Below are positions 1 to 5,306 of a DNA stretch of 6,624 nucleotides, piece after piece (within the stretch, counting starts at the first letter, position 1; every line of letters starts with the position of its first letter). The notes below the pieces were generated by a model. The model saw only the letters and a program-made list of their open reading frames with translations. It ran no database searches and was not told the DNA's origin. Position numbers and translations under genes: made by a program. Source of the DNA: Desulfuromonadaceae bacterium (lineage in GTDB: Bacteria > Desulfobacterota > Desulfuromonadia > Desulfuromonadales > Desulfuromonadaceae); NCBI GenBank assembly GCA_027065245.1, contig JAMOOS010000300.1:1-6624 (forward strand), in the 5' to 3' direction.

Positions 1-65
1 CGGTTCGACTCTGAGTGAAGGTATTGTGGCGGTTTTCATGGCTGCCTCCGTGTGTTGCAATTGTA

Positions 66-103
66 ATGCATTGTAGCAGGTGGTGTTGTGCAGGACAATG
101 CAT
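66..103. promoter_or_regulatory. 9-bp dyad upstream of the EamA transporter gene, possible operator
   Basis: ATGCATTGT at 66-74 is matched exactly by its reverse complement ACAATGCAT at 95-103, with 20 nt between. The left arm also overlaps a short direct repeat, ATTGTA at 60-65 and again at 70-75, one helical turn apart. The elements lie 57-94 nt before the start of the transporter gene, where a regulator could bind, but I could not place a convincing -35/-10 pair. That it is an operator is inference. The arms are A/T-rich and could pair by chance. Confidence 0.25.
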
Positions 104-142
104 AACTGTTACGCAGACAATTTATGTCAAACAGTGATTATC

Positions 143-148
143 AGGAGG
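143..148 (+). promoter_or_regulatory. Ribosome binding site of the EamA transporter gene
   Basis: AGGAGG is a perfect Shine-Dalgarno core. It lies 8 nt before a TTG (157-159) and 11 nt before the adjoining ATG (160-162). Spacing slightly favours TTG and codon preference favours ATG. The two starts differ by one residue. Confidence 0.75.
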
Positions 149-159
149 AATACTAGTTG

Positions 160-1095
160 ATGGAGGATAACGGTTCATCTGTGCCGCAGCGGGTGCCGCT
201 GTGGGTGTATACGTTTCTAATTTTGCCGCCGCTGTTCTGGGCGGGTAATTCGGTGCTGGCGCGTGGGGTGGCTCAGTTGATTCCACCGGTTACCATGTCG
301 TTTTGGCGCTGGTTTCTGGCGTTGATGATCCTGCTGCCGTTTACCTGGCGTCAGACCCTGCGCGACTGGCCGCTGATTCGCCGTCACTGGGTTATCATCA
401 CCTTGCTGGGTATTTTCGGTATCGCTTCGTTTAATACCCTGCTGTATACCGCCGCCCATACTACCACTGCCATAAATATCGCTCTTATGCAGTCGGTAAT
501 GCCGGTGGTTATTGTCCTGATAAGTTTTGTTATCTACCGCGAGCGCATTAGTCGCTGGCAGTTGTGTGCCATCGCTCTGTGTACCATCGGCGCCGGTTAT
601 ATCGTTATCCGCGGCGACTGGCAGCGGCTGGTGCATCTGCGCCTGGTCAGCGGCGATATGCTGATGCTGCTGGCGGTGGTGTTGTATGCCCTGTATTCGG
701 TGCTGCTGCGCCAGCGCCCCGCTATTCATCAACTCAGTTTTCTTACCGCGTCGTTTACCGTGGGGGTGGTGTTGCTGCTGCCACTGTATTTATGGGAGAT
801 GGGGCATGTGCCGCCGCTGGAGCTTACCCGCCCCATCGTTATCAGTCTGGCCTACCTGGCACTGCTGCCATCCATCGCCTCGTACCTGTTCTGGAATCGC
901 GGCGTACACGAAATCGGTGCCAACCGCGCCGGGTTATTCATCAACCTTATTCCGCTGTTTGCCTCGGTGTTGGCGGTGTTGTTTCTGGGCGAGCGTTTCA
1001 GTGCCTACCACGTTGTCGGCATCGCTTTTATCGCCAGCGGTCTGTTGTGGTTTAACCTGCTGGCGCAGCGCTGTGGCGCGGCAGAGAAAAAGTGA
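160..1095 (+). CDS. EamA/DMT-family inner-membrane transporter
   Basis: This is a ten-helix exporter of the drug/metabolite transporter superfamily with two tandem EamA repeats, roughly residues 17-152 and 166-303 counting from the TTG at 157. Hydrophobic helices fall near 17-35, 45-62, 77-97, 104-126, 133-152, 165-184, 193-213, 226-245, 258-277 and 284-303. Family hallmarks are the WAGN sequence at the end of helix 1 (28-31) and the acidic turns RER (128-130) and GER (278-280) that close helices 4 and 9. The length of about 311 residues is normal for the family. Members export amino acids, nucleosides, metabolites or drugs, but the substrate cannot be read from sequence. The gene stands alone on the plus strand behind a strong ribosome binding site and converges on the SYLF gene. 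I chose the ATG start, with TTG one codon upstream equally possible. Family assignment is firm; function beyond export is not. Confidence 0.93.
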   Translation: MEDNGSSVPQRVPLWVYTFLILPPLFWAGNSVLARGVAQLIPPVTMSFWRWFLALMILLPFTWRQTLRDWPLIRRHWVIITLLGIFGIASFNTLLYTAAHTTTAINIALMQSVMPVVIVLISFVIYRERISRWQLCAIALCTIGAGYIVIRGDWQRLVHLRLVSGDMLMLLAVVLYALYSVLLRQRPAIHQLSFLTASFTVGVVLLLPLYLWEMGHVPPLELTRPIVISLAYLALLPSIASYLFWNRGVHEIGANRAGLFINLIPLFASVLAVLFLGERFSAYHVVGIAFIASGLLWFNLLAQRCGAAEKK

Positions 1096-1100
1096 CGGCA

Positions 1101-1141
1101 AATACACCGGGCTGTACCAGTGTCGGCCAGCCCGGTGTATT
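1101..1141. terminator. Hairpin between convergent genes, probable bidirectional terminator
   Basis: AATACACCGGGCTG (1101-1114) and CAGCCCGGTGTATT (1128-1141) form a perfect 14-bp stem with a 13-nt loop. It starts 5 nt after the transporter stop and ends 17 nt before the SYLF stop, so it can serve both converging transcripts. Neither side has an ideal U-tract. Plus-strand RNA continues with GCUAGGAG, while minus-strand RNA has a UUUUU run about 9 nt beyond the stem. Position and stem strength argue for termination or 3'-end protection; efficiency is uncertain. Confidence 0.6.
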
Positions 1142-1158
1142 GCTAGGAGCCTGTCGGG

Positions 1159-1725
1159 CTATTCCGGGTGTATGCGGCTGATTTTGGAGCCTTGCAGACT
1201 TATCCCTGCCATCAGGCCGTTCTGGTCAAAGAAAAATCCGTAGACATCAGCGTGGGCGGTGGTTGTGGTCAGGTTTTTGGAAATCCCTTCGTTGATAATA
1301 ACCACGGTGGGACCGACACCGATTTCCCAGCCGGCACTTTTGTTAAGGTACTCCAGCGCCTCGTCGGTCATCAAAAACAGCGCATAGCCAAATGATTGCA
1401 CTCCGGCCTGCAGGCCGTATGAAGCCGCCACCGTATTGTAGTAGCCGAGCGTGCGATCGTTACTCAGCAGGGCGCCTTCGCCGTAGTGACCGCCGAAAAA
1501 CAGGGCGCCTTTGACGATGTTGGGGAATACCATGATTCCCTTGGCGTCAGGGCGCAGGCTGCGGGCGGCGGGAGAACGAGCCAGAAGGTCGTTCAGCGCA
1601 ATGGCCACTTTTTTGTCGATTTCCGCTTTGGTAGAGGCGGCCGCAGTGCTGACAGCAAAACAGAATGACAGTCCAATCAACGTAACCAGTAACAATATCC
1701 AGATGTTTTTTGCTTTTGCATTCAT
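1159..1725 (-). CDS. SYLF-domain (Ysc84/DUF500) secreted lipid-binding-type protein
   Basis: This 188-residue exported protein has an N-terminal Sec signal: lysines at 4 and 6, a hydrophobic core at about 8-24, and an AVSTAAAS-type signal peptidase I site near residue 30. Cys22 is not in a lipobox, so a soluble periplasmic product is more likely than a lipoprotein. The rest is one SYLF domain (about 35-186). It shows the usual KGIMVFP (62-68), the YGEGALL segment (81-87), the glycine-rich GLQAG stretch (104-108), GWEIGVGPT (132-140) and a closing FFFDQNGLMAGISLQGSK region (164-181). Eukaryotic SYLF proteins bind phosphoinositides or actin. Bacterial secreted forms are generally annotated as lipid-binding and their role is unknown. 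The start codon overlaps the stop of the upstream DUF89 gene as ATGA, with AAGGAG (1737-1742 on the plus strand) 11 nt before it, so the two are probably co-translated. Confidence 0.92.
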   Translation of the reverse strand: MNAKAKNIWILLLVTLIGLSFCFAVSTAAASTKAEIDKKVAIALNDLLARSPAARSLRPDAKGIMVFPNIVKGALFFGGHYGEGALLSNDRTLGYYNTVAASYGLQAGVQSFGYALFLMTDEALEYLNKSAGWEIGVGPTVVIINEGISKNLTTTTAHADVYGFFFDQNGLMAGISLQGSKISRIHPE

Positions 1726-2630
1726 GGTGTCGCTTGCTCCTTGGCAATAGGATCGGGTTTGTGGTTTAAGTCGCAGAACTTATGTCGGTGCAGCAGCAGT
1801 GACGTTCCTATCGCGCAGCCGATGTTGCCGGCCACCACCGGACATTTAGCTTTCAGCAGAAAATAGATATTGGCATCGTGATCGCTTAAAGTCTCATAGT
1901 TTCCCTGCCCTTTGGCGATGATGAGATCGGCGGCGGCAAAACAGCGGCAAAACTCGGCGCTGCATTGTTCCAGAATAGTGCCGGGAGCATCGTTGCCGTT
2001 GTCGATGAGGGTTGCCAGCTTGTCGATGCCCGCCTCTACCGCGTCGGCGCGCAGGGCGTCGTTGATGATGGCGGCGCCGCGCACGGCAAAGGTTACCCGT
2101 CCCGGCGGCAGCAGGCGCAGCAGCAGAGTGTCCAGCACCACCTCACCGGCGTTATCCCCCAAATAGAGGATGGACTGTGCCTGTTGTATCGCTGTGGCAA
2201 AGGCGTCTATATCGCCGTGCAGCGGCTGCTCCAGTGCCTGGCCGATGGCGTCCAGCGCCTGTTGCTCGGTCAGCTCATGGTATACGCCCATGTCGATACT
2301 GTTGCCGGCAATGGCCAGTTTTACCGCCGCCAGCAGCGGATTCGCCGCGCTTGCCACCTGCTGTCGCAGTTGCGGCAGCAACGCCAGCGCCAGTTGCTGA
2401 TAGCGACGTTTTTGCGCCGCGTACGGATCGGCCACGTTACATAGGCGGCGGATCAGGCGATGAATTTCCCGCGCCATGGCTGGCGGTGACAGATGATAGT
2501 CCAGTTGCTCAAGCTGCTGCTCCACCGCTGCCATCACCGCTGCTGTTGTCGCTTCATCTACCTGCATCATCGCCAGTTGACTATGGGCCTGACGGCGAAA
2601 ACAGGGCAAGCATTCTTCATAGGTGCGCAT
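1722..2630 (-). CDS. DUF89/ARMT1-like metal-dependent phosphatase
   Basis: This 302-residue protein belongs to the DUF89 damage-control phosphatase superfamily. Characterised members use a divalent metal to hydrolyse sugar phosphates or damaged phosphometabolites. Visible family signatures are the N-terminal CxxC in ECLPCF (Cys7, Cys10), NVADPY (65-70), AGNSIDMG (108-115), the core metal-site motif GDNAGE (158-163), NDAL (190-193) with the following RADA, and AKGQGNYE (239-246). The CxxC marks the short bacterial/archaeal-type subfamily rather than the eukaryotic ARMT1 or PANK-fused forms. The length is typical and no hallmark is missing. It is cytoplasmic, with no signal or membrane segment. 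It is first in a minus-strand pair and its TGA stop overlaps the SYLF start. The ATG at 2630 is preceded by an A/G-rich AAAGG about 10 nt upstream, a modest ribosome site. The exact substrate is unknown; the name ARMT1-like does not imply methyltransferase activity. Confidence 0.9.
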   Translation of the reverse strand: MRTYEECLPCFRRQAHSQLAMMQVDEATTAAVMAAVEQQLEQLDYHLSPPAMAREIHRLIRRLCNVADPYAAQKRRYQQLALALLPQLRQQVASAANPLLAAVKLAIAGNSIDMGVYHELTEQQALDAIGQALEQPLHGDIDAFATAIQQAQSILYLGDNAGEVVLDTLLLRLLPPGRVTFAVRGAAIINDALRADAVEAGIDKLATLIDNGNDAPGTILEQCSAEFCRCFAAADLIIAKGQGNYETLSDHDANIYFLLKAKCPVVAGNIGCAIGTSLLLHRHKFCDLNHKPDPIAKEQATP

Positions 2631-2760
2631 GATCTTTCTGCCTTTGTTATCCCGCCGTAGCGACGCAAACCAGACAAACGTGGTGCTGACTGAGTCGGGC
2701 TACTTGTTGCGGCGGTTGTTTACTAATAATCCTTGCTCCACACTCTTCTGGTGCCGTTCG

Positions 2761-2770
2761 GCGTTAACGC
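2761..2770. repeat. 10-bp perfect palindrome in the intergenic region
   Basis: GCGTTAACGC is its own reverse complement. It lies about 130 nt upstream of the DUF89 start, within the presumed leader of that operon. It could be a protein-binding half-site pair or chance; no flanking symmetry extends it. Confidence 0.3.
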
Positions 2771-2890
2771 TGCAATGGCATATGTTGTGGCAGATTTTTA
2801 CAGTTAAATCAATGCGCCGAAGTGTGTTTGGTGAGCAAACGAGTGCAATTTTTTCTTTCAAGACCTTTGTCTGCCATGGTTTTGAACCGC

Positions 2891-2918
2891 TGGCGTTGGC
2901 AGCGCTTTGCCGACGCCA
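2891..2918. repeat. Hairpin/dyad at the presumed DUF89 transcript start
   Basis: TGGCGTTGGCA (2891-2901) pairs with TGCCGACGCCA (2908-2918), an 11-bp stem with one G-U wobble in plus-strand RNA and a 6-nt loop. On the minus strand it begins 3 bp downstream of a TATACT -10 box, so it would overlap the expected start of transcription. That position suits an operator or a 5'-end-protecting hairpin. There is no T-tract on either side, so terminator function is unlikely. Confidence 0.4.
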
Positions 2919-2920
2919 CC

Positions 2921-2929
2921 AGTATAGCA
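2921..2929 (-). promoter_or_regulatory. Extended -10 promoter element facing the DUF89-SYLF pair
   Basis: Read on the minus strand this is TGCTATACT, that is TG-N-TATACT, five of six matches to the -10 consensus with the extended TG. No good -35 sits 16-18 bp upstream, which extended -10 promoters can tolerate. Initiation would be near 2914, giving a leader of about 280 nt to the DUF89 start at 2630. I found no better minus-strand promoter closer to the gene. Confidence 0.4.
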
Positions 2930-3018
2930 CAAAAGGGCAAAACCGCCCCCAAATGCTTTGTTGCGTCGTTTTGCCGCGCCGGATTTATGGGGGCCGACGC
3001 CAATAATATATACTATTC

Positions 3019-3047
3019 TTGACTGCTATTCCGTAATAGTTTATCTT
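3019..3047 (+). promoter_or_regulatory. Sigma70-type promoter of the DUF4143 ATPase gene
   Basis: TTGACT (3019-3024) and TATCTT (3042-3047) are separated by exactly 17 bp; five of six and four of six bases match consensus. Start of transcription would be near 3054, leaving a leader of about 38 nt before the ATG at 3092. The spacer contains CTATT (3026-3030) and AATAG (3035-3039), a small dyad; ACTATT at 3012-3017 also mirrors AATAGT at 3035-3040. These could be a repressor site, which is inference. Confidence 0.6.
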
Positions 3048-3080
3048 TTTACGGTGTTGTTGTCCGTTTTGGTTGATAAT

Positions 3081-3086
3081 GAGGGG
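3081..3086 (+). promoter_or_regulatory. Ribosome binding site fixing the ATPase start
   Basis: GAGGGG lies 5 nt before the ATG at 3092. It overlaps the alternative in-frame GTG at 3086, which would leave that GTG without a properly spaced site. This decides for the ATG and a 423-residue protein. Confidence 0.65.
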
Positions 3087-3091
3087 TGGTT

Positions 3092-4363
3092 ATGTATAAA
3101 AACAGGACTATTTATCCAACCCTGGCGCAGCAGAGAGATAATCGCAAAATAACGATTTTGATCGGGCCGCGTCAGGTTGGTAAAACTACCTTGATGCGCC
3201 GTCTTTGTGAGCAGTTCAGTGCTGAGCACTCCTGTCTCATGCTTGATCTGGATATTTATACCCACTATGAACAGGTCAGCAGTTACGAAAACCTTGTTAA
3301 CACCTTGAAACTAAATGGTTACCGGCCTGATCAAAAAGAATCGTTTATCCTTTTTCTGGATGAATTTCAAAGATATGCTGACATCAGTAGTGTTCTCAAG
3401 GCGGTGCATGATCACCATCCCAATATAAAGATTTATGCGTCCGGCTCCTCAACTCTTGCCATCAATGAAAAGATCCAGGAAAGTCTGGCTGGACGTAAAC
3501 GGATAGTGCGCATCTATCCGTTAAGCTTCGGTGAATATCTGCATTTTAGAGGACTGGATAATCTGTGTGAAAAATTGCTCAATCTGGCAACAGTAAAATC
3601 TGACCGGCTGGACTGCTTACTGCCTGACGTGTATGAAGAATTTTATCGTTTTCTGCTTTATGGCGGCTATCCAGAAGTGGCGCAGGTTAAAACGCAGGAA
3701 GCAGCGGAGGTACTGGCATCAATTTTCGATCTTTACGTCAAAAAAGATCTGGTCGATTTTCTCAAAGTTGAGCGCATCAAACATGCTAAAACACTGATCC
3801 GCTATCTGGCTGTCAACCATGGCCAGGAGACCAGTTACAGCAAACTGGCACAGGTGGCGGCGATCGATGAAAAAACAGCTAAAAACTATGTTGAGATCCT
3901 TTCTGAGACATTTATCGTAACCATTCATCCGCCATGGTTTACCAATCGTAACAAGGAACTGGTGAAAACGCCCAAGATATATTTTCTTGATAACGGGGTG
4001 CGCAATTTCTTTATCAACAATTTCAATGCGCATGATATGCGTCATGATAGCCCGTATCTATTTGAAGGATATGTTATCTCAGAGCTTATTAAATCGGGTG
4101 TGGACAACCATCAAATCAAGTTCTGGCGCACCAAAAATCGCCAGGAAGTCGATCTGGTTCTCGATGTTGGAGGCAAGCAGGTACCAGTTGAAATCAAATA
4201 CAAGAACCACCTGAAGCCATCTGACTACAAGGGATTGAAAAGCTACCGGAAGGCTTATCCCGATTGCTTTCAACCATTTATGGTCAATCTGGCCAGCAAT
4301 ATGACGTCCAATGGTATTCGCCACCTGTCACCGTTTGATGTCGGATCGTTGTTGCTGCAGTGA
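3092..4363 (+). CDS. AAA-type ATPase with C-terminal DUF4143 domain
   Basis: This 423-residue soluble ATPase has the AAA_14/DUF4143 architecture. The Walker A is GPRQVGKTT (25-33), the Walker B is ILFLDEF (86-92), and the sensor-like YASGSS is at 115-120, followed by the family's GRKRIVRIYPLSFGEYL segment (134-150) and GGYPEV (191-196). Residues about 246-275 resemble a winged-helix segment. The C-terminal part has a restriction-endonuclease-like pattern, EVD (352-354) then VPVEIKYK (364-371), that is D354-x12-E367-x-K369, typical of DUF4143. Whether it cuts nucleic acid is unproven. The family is widespread, often patchily distributed, and has no settled function. The gene has its own promoter, stands alone between two minus-strand operons, and is clearly more A+T-rich than they are, which suggests separate acquisition. 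All ATPase and nuclease-like residues look intact and the length is normal. Confidence 0.92.
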   Translation: MYKNRTIYPTLAQQRDNRKITILIGPRQVGKTTLMRRLCEQFSAEHSCLMLDLDIYTHYEQVSSYENLVNTLKLNGYRPDQKESFILFLDEFQRYADISSVLKAVHDHHPNIKIYASGSSTLAINEKIQESLAGRKRIVRIYPLSFGEYLHFRGLDNLCEKLLNLATVKSDRLDCLLPDVYEEFYRFLLYGGYPEVAQVKTQEAAEVLASIFDLYVKKDLVDFLKVERIKHAKTLIRYLAVNHGQETSYSKLAQVAAIDEKTAKNYVEILSETFIVTIHPPWFTNRNKELVKTPKIYFLDNGVRNFFINNFNAHDMRHDSPYLFEGYVISELIKSGVDNHQIKFWRTKNRQEVDLVLDVGGKQVPVEIKYKNHLKPSDYKGLKSYRKAYPDCFQPFMVNLASNMTSNGIRHLSPFDVGSLLLQ

Positions 4364-4389
4364 CAGGTTGGCGGAGATTTGGATATCCT
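4364..4389. other. 26-bp gap between convergent genes
   Basis: The ATPase and the small membrane protein gene converge with only 26 bp between stops. The only symmetry is GGATATCC (4381-4388). No stem with a T-tract is present, so transcripts probably run into each other or end inside the opposite gene. Confidence 0.6.
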
Positions 4390-4605
4390 TTAGTCGTTCT
4401 GTTTATTCTCTGTATTTGCCCGCCTGTTCCGCCGCTTTTCTGCCACCAGCGTCATCACCTGTGCCACCAGCGAACCGAACAAAAAGGCGAACACCAACGC
4501 TAAAGCGGCGGCGCGTTGCCACGAGTTGTGGCCGATGGCAGCGGCAAATATAACCACGGCGGCCGGGATGGCGGCGGCGAAGAACAGTTTGAAAAATCCT
4601 GCCAT
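4390..4605 (-). CDS. Small two-TM membrane protein, unknown function
   Basis: This 71-residue protein has two hydrophobic helices (about 4-24 and 32-54) joined by a short polar turn with HNSWQR. A basic KRRNRR patch (57-62) and a polar tail follow. By the positive-inside rule both ends should be cytoplasmic. I recognise no domain. Translation is well supported: an AAGGA (4612-4616 on the plus strand) sits 6 nt before the ATG, and the gene begins 2 nt after the DUF4126 stop, so it is the third gene of that operon and probably translationally coupled. Its job is likely as a partner or accessory subunit of the upstream membrane proteins; that is inferred from position only. Confidence 0.8.
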   Translation of the reverse strand: MAGFFKLFFAAAIPAAVVIFAAAIGHNSWQRAAALALVFAFLFGSLVAQVMTLVAEKRRNRRANTENKQND

Positions 4606-4607
4606 GG

Positions 4608-5300
4608 TCAGTCCTTGTCTATTTCCGGGATTTTGGGGATCTCCACCGTTACCGGCTGTTCCTCATCTGCCGCGCCGGGGCTGCTTTCACTCTGCTTGCC
4701 GCCGAACAGGCGACTAATGGCGCGGAACACTTTTTTGATGCCGCGCCATATTTTTGGCAGCAGCCAGACCATAAAGATGATGAATATCACCAGTGCCGCC
4801 AGAAACAGCGCCGGATGATGTAACGCTGCCCACATACCGCCGATTACCGCCAGGTCCTCGCTGATGGAGGCGGCCCAGTTGCTGAACGGCTCTGGCGAAG
4901 CATTGATAACCACTCGCGAGCCGGCTTTGGTGGCGTGGGTGGCGGCACTTAACGAGCCGCCCACCAGAGCCGCCGCCAGACTGACCGCTGGATCGACATT
5001 GCCGGTGGCGGCAGCCGCCAGCGCCGCACCGGCAGGGATGCGGATGAAGGTGTGGATGGTGTCCCAGCCGGTATCTACGCCGGGGAACTTGTCGGCAAAA
5101 AATTCCACCACATACATCAGGGCGCTGGCGCCGATTACCAGCGGGTTCTGGACTATCTGTAACTGTTCCGGTAGTGGCATGGTGCCGGAATTGCCCATCA
5201 GCCCCAGTACCAGAATGGTAGCATACAGATTGATGCCGCTGGCCCAGGCGGTGCCCATGCTCAGGGCGATGGTGGATGTTACCTGCTGTAGTTGGTCCAT
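4608..5300 (-). CDS. DUF4126-family membrane protein
   Basis: This 230-residue integral membrane protein carries a DUF4126 domain, whose function is unknown. Recognisable family stretches are WASGINLYATILVLGL (19-34), VVEFFADKFPGVDTGWD (64-80), HTFIRIPAGA (83-92), ATHATKAGSR (120-129) and NASPEPFSNW with the following SEDLAV (133-152). Glycine- and alanine-rich helices lie between them and a strong last helix at about 163-181. A basic, amphipathic WRGIKKVFRAISRLF region (185-199) and an acidic, proline-containing tail (205-230) follow and should be cytoplasmic. The ATG at 5300 has AAGGA (5310-5314 on the plus strand) 9 nt upstream, within the end of the preceding large membrane gene, whose stop is 6 nt away. 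It is the middle gene of a three-gene minus-strand operon. Conserved glycines and charged residues in helices hint at a transport or channel role, which is speculative. Confidence 0.88.
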   Translation of the reverse strand: MDQLQQVTSTIALSMGTAWASGINLYATILVLGLMGNSGTMPLPEQLQIVQNPLVIGASALMYVVEFFADKFPGVDTGWDTIHTFIRIPAGAALAAAATGNVDPAVSLAAALVGGSLSAATHATKAGSRVVINASPEPFSNWAASISEDLAVIGGMWAALHHPALFLAALVIFIIFMVWLLPKIWRGIKKVFRAISRLFGGKQSESSPGAADEEQPVTVEIPKIPEIDKD

Positions 5301-5306
5301 AACGAT

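Larger units (their letters stand above)
2631..3091. other. 461-bp non-coding region between divergent genes
   Basis: No convincing gene lies here. Open frames on both strands give compositionally odd peptides rich in Cys, Arg and Trp, without ribosome sites or recognisable domains. The region is more A+T-rich than the genes to its left. It holds a right-facing promoter (3019-3047), a left-facing extended -10 box (2921-2929), an 11-bp near-perfect hairpin (2891-2918), the palindrome GCGTTAACGC (2761-2770), an 8-bp dyad (2936-2943/2968-2975) and a 10-bp direct repeat (2909-2918 and 2993-3002). If the left-facing box is real, the DUF89 transcript has a leader of about 280 nt. I do not recognise it as a known riboswitch. 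Confidence 0.6.

Noticed and set aside
217..732. 171-codon minus-strand frame inside the exporter gene
   Set aside because: Gln/His-rich shadow of a clearly coding transmembrane gene on the other strand.
1101..1141. Hairpin as a transposon terminal inverted repeat
   Set aside because: The arms are only 13 nt apart, between two convergent stops, which fits a terminator and leaves no room for an element.
2826..2854. GTTTG-GTGAG-CAAAC stem followed by TTTTTT as a plus-strand terminator
   Set aside because: The stem is only 5 bp and 8 nt separate it from the T-run; no plus-strand gene ends upstream of it.
2700..2930. 76-codon minus-strand frame in the DUF89 leader
   Set aside because: Its start codon lies upstream of the expected transcription start, it has no good Shine-Dalgarno, and the peptide resembles no protein I know.
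2623..3006. 127-codon open frame on the plus strand across the intergenic region
   Set aside because: It starts inside the DUF89 gene, lacks a ribosome site, runs through the promoter and hairpins, and gives a peptide rich in Cys, Arg and Trp with no recognisable domain.
3092..4363. ATPase gene as part of a defence island or toxin-antitoxin pair
   Set aside because: No defence, restriction, toxin, antitoxin or integrase gene lies beside it in the window; the neighbours are housekeeping-like operons on the opposite strand.
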